Shown here: piece by piece, positions 20,076 to 27,241 of the stretch
Layout of the letters: each line of letters opens with the position of its first letter
How positions within the stretch are numbered: the first letter of the stretch is position 1
Source of the DNA: Myxosarcina sp. GI1
GTDB lineage: Bacteria > Cyanobacteriota > Cyanobacteriia > Cyanobacteriales > Xenococcaceae
Assembly (NCBI RefSeq): GCF_000756305.1
Contig: NZ_JRFE01000052.1
Location: forward strand, 19,072-55,714
Direction of reading: 5' to 3'
DNA length: 36,643 nt
The notes under the pieces: model-generated
The model's input: only the letters and a program-made list of their open reading frames with translations
Told to the model about the DNA's origin: nothing
Databases searched by the model: none
Made by a program: the position numbers and the translations under genes

Positions 20076-20438
20076 CTACATTTGAGTATTATCAAAGCCG
20101 AAAAACTGTTTCAACCATTCAAAAAAAGCGGCAACATCGTTAGCTGAAACTTTTAGCAAAGAAAGAATTCCCGTAGCAATTAAAATCGTACCGAATAAAA
20201 AATTGTTTTCATATAAAGCCAAACCAACAATTACCACAAAATAGGGAGACACGATACGGCTAATTTTTTCGACGGTATTGACTAGTTCTGACTCTGGAAC
20301 TACCTGCGGTTCTGCTTGAAAAAGGGTGTCCGACTGGGAAGCGGGTGCGGATAAAGTCTCTGGCGGTGAAAGTTGGATATCCTGTAAGTTTTGTGGCTTT
20401 TCCGATCTTTGTGATTTTGCAGATTGCTTTCCAAACAT
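20076..20438 (-). CDS. Conserved hypothetical protein with a C-terminal membrane hairpin
   Basis: 120 aa. The first 60 residues are hydrophilic and rich in Ser, Gln and Pro, probably disordered. The region from Ile60 to Leu94 (PYFVVIVGLALYENNFLFGT and onward) makes one or two membrane segments. A short amphipathic tail (AAFFEWLKQFFGF) follows. I do not recognise a named family. It converges with the 2TM-domain gene and lies downstream of the small acidic protein gene, from which a terminator separates it. Confidence 0.65.
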   Translation of the reverse strand: MFGKQSAKSQRSEKPQNLQDIQLSPPETLSAPASQSDTLFQAEPQVVPESELVNTVEKISRIVSPYFVVIVGLALYENNFLFGTILIATGILSLLKVSANDVAAFFEWLKQFFGFDNTQM

Positions 20439-20521
20439 AGCTTTTTTCCGAGTCGCTCTATCTTATCTGTTGTTTAGGATAGCTCGATTTTTGTTTGCTG
20501 GTTACTAAAAATAAAAAACAG

Positions 20522-20546
20522 AAAAAAAGAGAGACTAGATCTCTCT
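20522..20546 (-). terminator. Rho-independent terminator for the small acidic protein gene
   Basis: On the minus strand AGAGAGA pairs with TCTCTCT (plus-strand positions 20528-20534 and 20540-20546) around a 5-nt loop, followed by a run of seven T (20522-20528). It sits 62 nt after the stop of the upstream minus-strand gene. Confidence 0.8.
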
Positions 20547-20608
20547 ATTATCAATACTTTATTTTTGTTTATTTATCGACAGACAAATGTTAGTTTGAAT
20601 TTAAACAA

Positions 20609-20905
20609 TTATTTTTCTTCTACATAAGGCTCTGGTTCTACAGGGTAGTTGTCAAGACGACCTGATTCATCAACAGTATAACCATCAGTGGTTTTCATCC
20701 CCGTACCAGCTTCTTGTTCTTTTTCCGCCTCTACCTGTTTAACGTTCTGTTCTACATCTGCACCAGAAGGAATTTTTGCATCGGGAGGATTTACTGCTGT
20801 AGTCTGAGCGGTCTGTACGCCTGTTTGTTGCCCTGGCGCACCTTTACCCGCTTCAGCATCATCGGGATTAGTTCTAGATACAACTTTCTTTTTTTCTTCA
20901 CTCAT
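20609..20905 (-). CDS. Small hydrophilic, probably disordered protein
   Basis: 98 aa from the ATG at 20905. A TTG four codons upstream is possible but less likely. Composition is dominated by Glu, Lys, Gln, Thr, Pro and Gly, with no membrane segment and no Cys. Segments such as KGAPGQQTGVQTAQTTAVNP and NVKQVEAEKEQEAGTGM suggest an intrinsically disordered chain. Its own terminator and ordinary codon use argue that it is real. The family is not recognised. It recalls hydrophilin-like or stress-associated proteins, but that is only a composition-based guess. Confidence 0.6.
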   Translation of the reverse strand: MSEEKKKVVSRTNPDDAEAGKGAPGQQTGVQTAQTTAVNPPDAKIPSGADVEQNVKQVEAEKEQEAGTGMKTTDGYTVDESGRLDNYPVEPEPYVEEK

Positions 20906-21054
20906 ATTAATTTTCAACTATATTTCGATCGTTATTATTAATCTAGAAGCTCAATTGGCTTTTAAAAATCTATCTTCAGCCTTAAAAACACAAGATTGTC
21001 GCTCTAACTAAAAAATTTTATTTAAAATACAACTGAACCCAACCACTTAGCCTC

Positions 21055-21804
21055 ATGAATAATGCGATCGCGCTAGGCGCGCTGGCATCGCCAATCGCCA
21101 AGAAAAACACAAATTCGATCGCCTCTAGAGAACAGCAAATTAACGAACTACTCGTTCCTGAAAAAGTTAGCTGGTATCGTCGCAAGCTGCTAGCCTGGCA
21201 AAAAACTAACCTTAGAGACTTTCCCTGGCGACAAACTAAAAACCCCTATCAAATTTTAGTAGCGGAGTTTTTGCTGCAAAGAACCGATGCGGTTACGGTT
21301 TTACCCCTTTACGAAGATTTTCTCCGTCGCTATCCTACTTTAGAAATTTTAAGTCAAGCAAAAGTAACTGAAATAGAGAACTTTTTGCAACCTTTGGGAC
21401 TTTTCTTTCGTGCTTCTAGACTGCACGAAACTGCCAACATAATCGCCAACGAGGGGGGAAAAGTACCAAACTCAGAAATACAATTATTAAAACTACCAGG
21501 AATAGGAAAATATACGGCGCGTGCGATTTGTGCCTGTGCCTTTAACCAACCTTTAGCGGTGCTGGATACCAACGTAGCTCGCATTTTAGAACGCTTTTTT
21601 GGTTTGCAGGGAGAACGAGTAAAATCCCGTTGTAAACTACTCTGGCAGGCAGCAGAATTAACTGCACCGCAGAGAAAAGTCGGTCGCTGGAATCTAACTT
21701 TACTCGATTTTGGAGCTAAGGTATGTACTGCTAGAAAACCTGCCTGTAGTAACTGTCCGCTTGCTAAAAAGTGTAATTGGTATGCTAGTATTCATAGGCT
21801 TTAA
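21055..21804 (+). CDS. HhH-GPD DNA glycosylase, MIG-like (MutY/Nth superfamily)
   Basis: 249-aa base-excision repair enzyme. PWRQTKNPYQILVAEFLLQR (58-77) includes Glu71 at the MutY catalytic-Glu position. The helix-hairpin-helix LPGIGKYTARAIC (147-159) has Tyr153 where Nth has Lys and MutY has Ser. LDTNVARIL supplies Asp171. Cys224, Cys231, Cys234 and Cys240 (C-X6-C-X2-C-X5-C) form the [4Fe-4S] loop. There is no C-terminal NUDIX-like domain of true MutY. Tyr at this position, Arg in LLQRT and the short C terminus resemble the archaeal G:T mismatch thymine glycosylase (Mig). An automatic label of adenine glycosylase would be doubtful. The N-terminal 35 residues are extra. Confidence 0.85.
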   Translation: MNNAIALGALASPIAKKNTNSIASREQQINELLVPEKVSWYRRKLLAWQKTNLRDFPWRQTKNPYQILVAEFLLQRTDAVTVLPLYEDFLRRYPTLEILSQAKVTEIENFLQPLGLFFRASRLHETANIIANEGGKVPNSEIQLLKLPGIGKYTARAICACAFNQPLAVLDTNVARILERFFGLQGERVKSRCKLLWQAAELTAPQRKVGRWNLTLLDFGAKVCTARKPACSNCPLAKKCNWYASIHRL

Positions 21805-21816
21805 GCTTTAAAAAAG

Positions 21817-21872
21817 TAATAAATAATAGGTAATAAGTAAATTATTTTGACTTGATACTTGCTACTTACTGC
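21817..21872. repeat. Degenerate heptanucleotide repeat between the glycosylase gene and rsmE
   Basis: A 7-base period runs through TAATAAA, TAATAGG, TAATAAG, TAAATTA, then TTTTGAC, TTGATAC, TTGCTAC, TTACTGC. The period continues to the TTG start codon of rsmE. Matches the STRR-like arrays at 14423 and 35521. Confidence 0.6.
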
Positions 21873-21878
21873 TAACTC

Positions 21879-22616
21879 TTGACCTACCGTCTAACTATAG
21901 AAAACACTCAAATACGCGATCGCCAAATTACTCTAACGCCAGCGCAACAGCATTATTTACTTAGAGTATTAAGATTGAAGACGGGCGATCGCTTTATTGC
22001 TATGAATGGACTCGGTCAAGCCTGGAGCGCAGAAATTAGAGAAACCTCTGCCAACATTATCGAACCACTAGACATTGACAACGAATTATCGCAGTCAATC
22101 ACCTCGATCGCTGCCTTACCTAAAGGTAGCGGTTACGAACAAATAGTACGCTGCTGTACGGAGTTGGGAGTAAATAATTTTATTCCCGTAATTAGCGATC
22201 GCACCATTCTCAAACCCAGTCCGAATAAAGTACAACGCTGGCGTAAAATTGCTGCCGAAGCTGCCGAACAGTCAGAAAGACAAATCGTTCCCTATATTGC
22301 CACTCCTGTCTCCTGGCAAGAAGCTTTAAATAATACGGCAGATTTATCACAAAAATTTCTTTGTGTAGCCAGAGGCGATAAACCATCTTTAGCAAAATGT
22401 TTGCAGGAAGTAAGCGAGGGAGAAATAGTTATAGCTACTGGTTGTGAAGGCGGCTGGACAGAAGCAGAAATCGAACTAGCGATATCTTTTGGCTATCGAC
22501 AAGTTAGTTTGGGAAAGCGAATTTTACGCGCCGTTACCGCACCGATAACCGCTTTGGCGATCGCAGGAGCTATATTAGAGCAAAATAATTGGGGAACATT
22601 TAAATTAGACCCTTAG
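21879..22616 (+). CDS. rsmE: 16S rRNA (uracil(1498)-N3)-methyltransferase
   Basis: SPOUT methyltransferase that makes m3U1498 in 16S rRNA. 245 aa. An N-terminal PUA-like part has TYRLTIENTQI and TPAQQHYLLRVLRLKTGDRF (20-39). The knotted SAM-binding domain has LPKGSGYEQIVRCCTELGV (80-98), EAAEQSERQIVP (128-138 region), ATGCEGGWTEAEIELA (186-201) and SLGKRILRAVTAPITAL (210 on). An in-frame TAA just upstream leaves TTG at 21879 as the first usable start. The next residues YRLTI match the normal family beginning, so a TTG start is likely. No good ribosome binding site is visible; the start sits at the end of a heptamer repeat. Confidence 0.93.
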   Translation: MTYRLTIENTQIRDRQITLTPAQQHYLLRVLRLKTGDRFIAMNGLGQAWSAEIRETSANIIEPLDIDNELSQSITSIAALPKGSGYEQIVRCCTELGVNNFIPVISDRTILKPSPNKVQRWRKIAAEAAEQSERQIVPYIATPVSWQEALNNTADLSQKFLCVARGDKPSLAKCLQEVSEGEIVIATGCEGGWTEAEIELAISFGYRQVSLGKRILRAVTAPITALAIAGAILEQNNWGTFKLDP

Positions 22617-22757
22617 TCAATTAAGTTTCGTTGTAATTTAAAACGCGATCGCTTTATCGCTTTTCGGTTTGAGGTTAACAAAAAAATTTGGATTATAGAG
22701 GACGAATTTAAAGTTTTGAGTTTTAATCGTATTCGTTACCACAATAAGGTAGATACT

Positions 22758-23969
22758 ATGATTTCTAGCAGATTAAAAACAGCAGCAGTCGCCACAGCAA
22801 TCTTTAGCAGCACGGTACCTTTTCTCGCCGCCAAAGCAGTAGACGTAACCGAGACAGACGTACCAGAACAGCAAGTAGCAGCTATTGCCGTTCCCGCAGG
22901 CAGTATTGGCTATAACCTGGCGGTCATCGAACAAATTCCAGGTCAACAGAAATGCTGGAGTGAAAGCGGTTCTCAACCAACTATTATCGATCCACTGTGG
23001 ACTACCTTTGATTTTACAGGTAGCTGTAATCGCGCTACCGATAGTAACGGCTATTCGGTGCGCCTCGACGGACAGGATACCAGTCTCGATTATTTGTTGA
23101 GTATAGTTCCCAAAGGAGACACGTTACAGTTAGTGGCTCAAAACCGTAACGACCGCTCCCGCACGGTAATTGGTACAACTTTTGGCGAACAAAAAGGTGA
23201 GTACCACAAAATATATTTAAATCCAGGCTGGGAACTGACCAAAAAAACTATCGACGGCAATGTTCTCGGTCACTATTACCTGAGTGGTGACAGTGCGGCG
23301 ATCGCTGCTGCTGGTGATGCTCCTCCTACTCCACCTACTACAGTAGCTACTAGTTTTAGCGACACCAGTAGAGATATCTATGCCCAGGAAATTGAAGATG
23401 CCGTAGCACTAGGCTTTATTGCTGGCTTTGAAGACAATACTTTTCGTCCCGAAGAGTCTTTAACCAGAGAGCAACTAGTATCGATGGTATTTGGAGCTTT
23501 AGAAACCACTGGTAGTGTAGAGGTTCAAACACCCAACGAAGTTAACACTCAACCCTATCCCGATGTGGCTGCCGATCGTTGGAGTGCGGCAAAAATTGAG
23601 TGGGCAAAAAACCAAGAAATTGTGGCTGGTTATCCCGACGGTTCGTTTAGACCAGAGCAACCCGTTACTAGAGCGGAGTTAATCGCAGTTTTACAAAATG
23701 CTGCCAAATTTGCCAAAACCCAGCAAGGAATGGATGCAGAGCTAGTAACCAATCGAGAAGCTACTAATTTTACCGATATTGCAGGTCATTGGGGACAAGA
23801 TTTGATTAGCAAAATGTCGGCTTATTGCAATGTTGCTTCGGCATATAACGAAACTGGTAACAGTTTTAATCCCGATATGGCTTCTGGACGTAACTATGCG
23901 GCTGCGGCGACTCTAAGAATGCATGAGTGTATTATAGACGAAACAGATAAAGCCGCGATAGACCAGTAA
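22758..23969 (+). CDS. DUF3747 and SLH domain-containing envelope protein
   Basis: 403 aa from the ATG at 22758, preceded by AAGG at good spacing. An upstream in-frame TTG at 22716 would bury the signal peptide. Residues 1-26 (RLKTAAVATAIF...FLAAKA) form a Sec signal peptide. DUF3747 spans about 30-190 (YNLAVIEQIPGQQKCWSESG; SNGYSVRLDGQDTSLDYLL; HYYLSGDSAAI). A Pro/Thr linker leads to SLH repeats at 199-246 and 267-315 (YPDVAADRWSAAKIEWAKNQ) and a third, weaker one at 338-390. SLH domains anchor proteins to peptidoglycan-linked polymer or act in outer-membrane porins; without a beta-barrel this is probably a periplasmic or surface protein. The DUF3747-SLH pairing is a cyanobacterial architecture. 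Confidence 0.88.
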   Translation: MISSRLKTAAVATAIFSSTVPFLAAKAVDVTETDVPEQQVAAIAVPAGSIGYNLAVIEQIPGQQKCWSESGSQPTIIDPLWTTFDFTGSCNRATDSNGYSVRLDGQDTSLDYLLSIVPKGDTLQLVAQNRNDRSRTVIGTTFGEQKGEYHKIYLNPGWELTKKTIDGNVLGHYYLSGDSAAIAAAGDAPPTPPTTVATSFSDTSRDIYAQEIEDAVALGFIAGFEDNTFRPEESLTREQLVSMVFGALETTGSVEVQTPNEVNTQPYPDVAADRWSAAKIEWAKNQEIVAGYPDGSFRPEQPVTRAELIAVLQNAAKFAKTQQGMDAELVTNREATNFTDIAGHWGQDLISKMSAYCNVASAYNETGNSFNPDMASGRNYAAAATLRMHECIIDETDKAAIDQ

Positions 23970-24025
23970 AAAATCAAGAGCATAGGAACGGGGCTAGGGG
24001 CGCTCTTTCTACTGGAGAAGTTCTT

Positions 24026-24057
24026 CCCCGTCTCCTTGTCTCCTCGTCTCCCAATCT
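24026..24057. repeat. Octanucleotide tandem repeat
   Basis: Four 8-bp units: CCCCGTCT, CCTTGTCT, CCTCGTCT, CCCAATCT, in the spacer between the convergent SLH-protein gene and hyuB. Confidence 0.6.
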
Positions 24058-24085
24058 GTAGCATTCTTTTTTGGATTTCATATTA

Positions 24086-25627
24086 CTATTCTTCGCCATA
24101 CCCACCACCACCAGGGGTTTCAATAACAAACACGTCTCCAGGCTCCATTTCTGCCGTAGCCGTACTGTCTAATTCTCGATCGGTTTTGTCCGTTTGAATA
24201 TAGTTTTTACCGACTTTTCCAGCCTGTCCGCCTTTTAGCCCAAAAGGAGGGACTAGGCGATGGCTCGATAGTATTCCTGCCGTCATCGGCTCTAAAAACC
24301 GAAGTTTTCTAACTACGCCATCGCCACCTACATATTTACCTTTACCGCCACTATCTTGACGCAAGCTAAAGCTTTCTAAAAGGACGGGATAGCGAGACTC
24401 CAATACTTCAGGATCGGTAAGTAAAGAATTAGTCATGTGAGTTTGAACGGCATCGGTACCATTAAAATTTGCTCCCGCACCAGAACCGCCACAAATCGTT
24501 TCATAATACTGATGTTTGGCGTTGCCAAAAGTAAAATTATTCATCGTTCCCTGAGAAGCAGCCATTACACCCAAGGCTCCGTAGAGAGCATCGACGATAG
24601 TTTGAGAAGTCTCTACATTACCCGCTACCACAGCCGCAGGATAGGTAGGGTTGAGCATACAACCTTCGGGAACGATAATTTCTAGAGGTTCTAAACAGCC
24701 ATCGTTAAGAGGAATATCATCATCGACTAAAGTGCGAAATACATATAATACTGCTGCTTGAGTAACCGCACGCGGGGCATTAAAATTGCTATTTAGTTGA
24801 CTGGAGGTACCAGTAAAATCAATTGTTGCCCGGCGTTTACTTTTATCTATCTCTACTCTTACCTGAATTTTTGCCCCACTATCCATTTGGTAAACAAACT
24901 CGCCATCGTGCAGCACTTCAATTGTTCGTTGGACAGCTTCTCTGGCATTATCTCGCACAAACTTCATATATGCTTCGACTACATCTAGTCCGTAGTTAGC
25001 TACCATCTTGGTTAATTCATTTGCACCGCGATTATTAGCAGCAATTTGAGCTTTAAAATCGGCAATGTTGCGATCGCTATTTCTAGCTGGATAGGGATGA
25101 TGTTCTAGTATTTCTCTAACTGCGGCTTCTCGAAACTTACCGCGATCGACTAACAAAAAATTATCGAATAAAATGCCTTCTTCTTCGATAGAAGTACTGT
25201 AGGGAGGCATCGAACCTGGTGTAATACCGCCAATATCGGCTTGATGTCCGCGAGATGCCAGATAAAAAACTGGTTTAGCTTCATTTAAAAAGACGGGAGT
25301 AATGACGGTAACATCTGGTAAATGAGTTCCGCCATTATAGGGATTATTAGCTAAATAAACATTTTCTGGTGCAATTGTCTCATTTGTAGCTGCGATTAAA
25401 CTTCTAACGCTGGCACTCATCGAACCCAGATGAACGGGAATATGCGGAGCGTTTGCGATTAGAAAACCAGAACTATCAAAAATAGCGCAAGAAAAATCTA
25501 ATCTTTCTTTGATGTTTACCGATACCGCCGTATTTTTCAGCACTATACCCATTTGCTCGGCAATAAACTGATAGAGATTTTTAAAAATTTCTAAGCGGAC
25601 GGGATCTGGTTGTAATGATGCAGACAT
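24086..25627 (-). CDS. Hydantoinase B/oxoprolinase family protein, stand-alone B subunit
   Basis: 513 aa matching the HyuB half of ATP-dependent 5-oxoprolinase and N-methylhydantoinase/acetone-carboxylase-type enzymes. Visible family features: FKNLYQFIAEQMGIVLKNTA near the N terminus, NPYNGGTHLPDVTVITPVF, RGHQADIGGITPGSMPP, DFTGTSSQLNSNFNAPRAVT, and the closing ETPGGGGYGEE. HyuB normally works with an ATPase HyuA subunit, either fused or next door. No HyuA domain is found on either side here. The partner must be elsewhere, or the protein works alone. The substrate (5-oxoproline, hydantoin or other) cannot be fixed. The gene is monocistronic. Confidence 0.88.
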   Translation of the reverse strand: MSASLQPDPVRLEIFKNLYQFIAEQMGIVLKNTAVSVNIKERLDFSCAIFDSSGFLIANAPHIPVHLGSMSASVRSLIAATNETIAPENVYLANNPYNGGTHLPDVTVITPVFLNEAKPVFYLASRGHQADIGGITPGSMPPYSTSIEEEGILFDNFLLVDRGKFREAAVREILEHHPYPARNSDRNIADFKAQIAANNRGANELTKMVANYGLDVVEAYMKFVRDNAREAVQRTIEVLHDGEFVYQMDSGAKIQVRVEIDKSKRRATIDFTGTSSQLNSNFNAPRAVTQAAVLYVFRTLVDDDIPLNDGCLEPLEIIVPEGCMLNPTYPAAVVAGNVETSQTIVDALYGALGVMAASQGTMNNFTFGNAKHQYYETICGGSGAGANFNGTDAVQTHMTNSLLTDPEVLESRYPVLLESFSLRQDSGGKGKYVGGDGVVRKLRFLEPMTAGILSSHRLVPPFGLKGGQAGKVGKNYIQTDKTDRELDSTATAEMEPGDVFVIETPGGGGYGEE

Positions 25628-25883
25628 CGAGAATAAATCAATAAAACCTAAATATTGGGCTGTTTATTTAGTTTATTGCCTTCTGCTTGTTACTTACTCT
25701 ATCTATGTCAAAAGTTATACTTTTTTCGCTTAAAAACTGTACGTAGTGTCTTTGTTGGTAAAAATTAATACCTAAGACGTATATCTAAATACTTACCTGC
25801 TTTTTTACATGTATCAAATAAGGTGGTTGCGGTCGTGGGCAAATAGAGCGATTTTCAACTTTTTTAATTGTCAACTCGGATGC

Positions 25884-25889
25884 TATAAG
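25884..25889 (+). promoter_or_regulatory. Possible extended -10 element before the expansin gene
   Basis: TGCTATAAG at 25881-25889 fits an extended -10 (TG-N-TATAAG). It would start transcription about 30 nt before the ATG at 25925. No -35 box at normal spacing is visible. Confidence 0.3.
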
Positions 25890-25924
25890 ATGCGCCGAAA
25901 TAAGTGGTATACAGGAGTGTATTA

Positions 25925-26962
25925 ATGTATGATGTAAATTTTTCTGTCTCCGATCGCTGGGATAGTGGTTTTGTCGGTCAAATGACAGTCAAAAATCAAA
26001 ACAGCAGCAGTTTAGATAATTGGACTGTTGAAGTTAAAACCCCGTTCAAAATTAAACAAATTTGGGATGCGGAAATCATTAGCCAAAAAGGAAATAAATA
26101 TACGATTGGCAATGCTCGCTGGAATAATGAAATTAAACCCAATGGTAAAGTAACTTTTGGTTTTGTAGGCGAAGGAACACCTGGTAAGCCACAAAAACTT
26201 GGGGTCGATGGAGCGACTTTTGATAGTCCGAGCGTTGATTCGAGTATTATTTCCTACTCCAATCCCAATCTGGGTAAAGAATTAAAACTAAATAAAAATT
26301 ACCAGGGAAGAGCGACATTTTATGATGCGGGAAATCCTGCTGGGGGCAAAGGCAACTCTGGTTACGACGTACCGCCTAAAAGCGAACTAGACGGTGTGGC
26401 TGCGATTAACAACGTGCAGTGGGATGGTTCGGATGCCAGCGGTGCTTTTTTAAAAGTATCTGGTCCCAAGCAGAGAAACGGAGAAGCAAAACCAATTATC
26501 GTTCAGGTTACGGATTTACTTTACGAACGGGCAGACGGTTTAGATTTGAGTGCCCAGGCTTTTGCTAAAGTTGCCGATCCTGTTACGGGGATAGTTAATA
26601 TTGACTATCAATTAGTAGGTCCCAAAGATAATTTTAAAACACCTTATGGCTATACGATCGGTCAAGGTGTGGTGGCTGAAGGAATACCCGATAGTAATCC
26701 CTGGTACGCAGCAGTAAGGTTTAACAATCATCGCTATCCCATCGAAAGTGTCAAACTCAAAACCGATAATGGCAGTTTGATACCTTTACAAAGAGAATCA
26801 GACAATCGCTTTGTTTTAAATCGGCAGAATAATCCCCTCTACGGCGCACAGGATTTGGTTGCCGAAGATATTTTCGGTCAAAAAATTACTTTAGATAATC
26901 TCAACATTACCAATGGTAGTGGTGCTGACGTAATTACTGGCGAACAGTTTGACATGGTCTAA
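25925..26962 (+). CDS. CBM2-expansin fusion protein (bacterial expansin, EXLX-like)
   Basis: 345 aa. The ATG at 25925 follows AGGAG by seven bases; the GTG at 25904 is less likely. Residues 1-85 form a CBM2-like cellulose/chitin-binding module with Trp12, Trp33, Trp47 and Trp66 (WDSGFVGQMTVKNQNS). Residues 125-232 are an expansin double-psi barrel: YQGRATFYD, then VQVTDLLYERADGLDLSAQ with Asp197 at the essential TDL aspartate of Bacillus EXLX1. Residues 245-328 are the expansin C-terminal CBM63-like domain (PWYAAVRFNNHRYPIES). Expansins loosen cellulose-containing walls without hydrolysis. No N-terminal signal peptide is seen. The tail GSGADVITG recalls an RTX calcium-binding nonapeptide, a possible type I secretion trace. 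The function is inferred from domains. Confidence 0.88.
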   Translation: MYDVNFSVSDRWDSGFVGQMTVKNQNSSSLDNWTVEVKTPFKIKQIWDAEIISQKGNKYTIGNARWNNEIKPNGKVTFGFVGEGTPGKPQKLGVDGATFDSPSVDSSIISYSNPNLGKELKLNKNYQGRATFYDAGNPAGGKGNSGYDVPPKSELDGVAAINNVQWDGSDASGAFLKVSGPKQRNGEAKPIIVQVTDLLYERADGLDLSAQAFAKVADPVTGIVNIDYQLVGPKDNFKTPYGYTIGQGVVAEGIPDSNPWYAAVRFNNHRYPIESVKLKTDNGSLIPLQRESDNRFVLNRQNNPLYGAQDLVAEDIFGQKITLDNLNITNGSGADVITGEQFDMV

Positions 26963-27241
26963 ACTTCGGCAGGTTAAAAGTTTTGGTTCTACCGAACCTA
27001 CAACGTTGAGCTTTGCTAAAAACTAGATCTGCAAAAGTTTTTAGCGAAAAGATAACAATAGCAAACGCTTGAAAATGCAAAGCTTTATCTGCTAAAGCTT
27101 TCGGGCGTTGGTTTTCAAGTTTAGATTACTGACTCGCTAAAGCTATAGTTTTAAGCTGCGCTTTTCGTAAATGGCGAAAAAGTTTCGTCGTGCCTTTGAC
27201 AGCAATATTTTTAGTTAATTTAATTTATCGCTTGTAGCTAT
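26963..27241. other. Hairpin-rich spacer between the expansin and glycosidase genes (279 nt)
   Basis: Several inverted repeats. GGTTC-TACC-GAACC lies about 26985-26998. GCTAAAAACT (27015-27024) / AGTTTTTAGC (27036-27045). CTTGAAAA (27069-27076) pairs with TTTTCAAG (27113-27120) across two AAAGCTTT palindromes. No good ribosome binding site precedes the glycosidase ATG. It may terminate the expansin transcript or form a structured leader. No gene is supported. Confidence 0.45.

Noticed and set aside
23976-24007. AAGAGC/GCTCTT pair after the SLH gene as a terminator
   Set aside because: Six-bp stem with a 20-nt loop and only three T after it.
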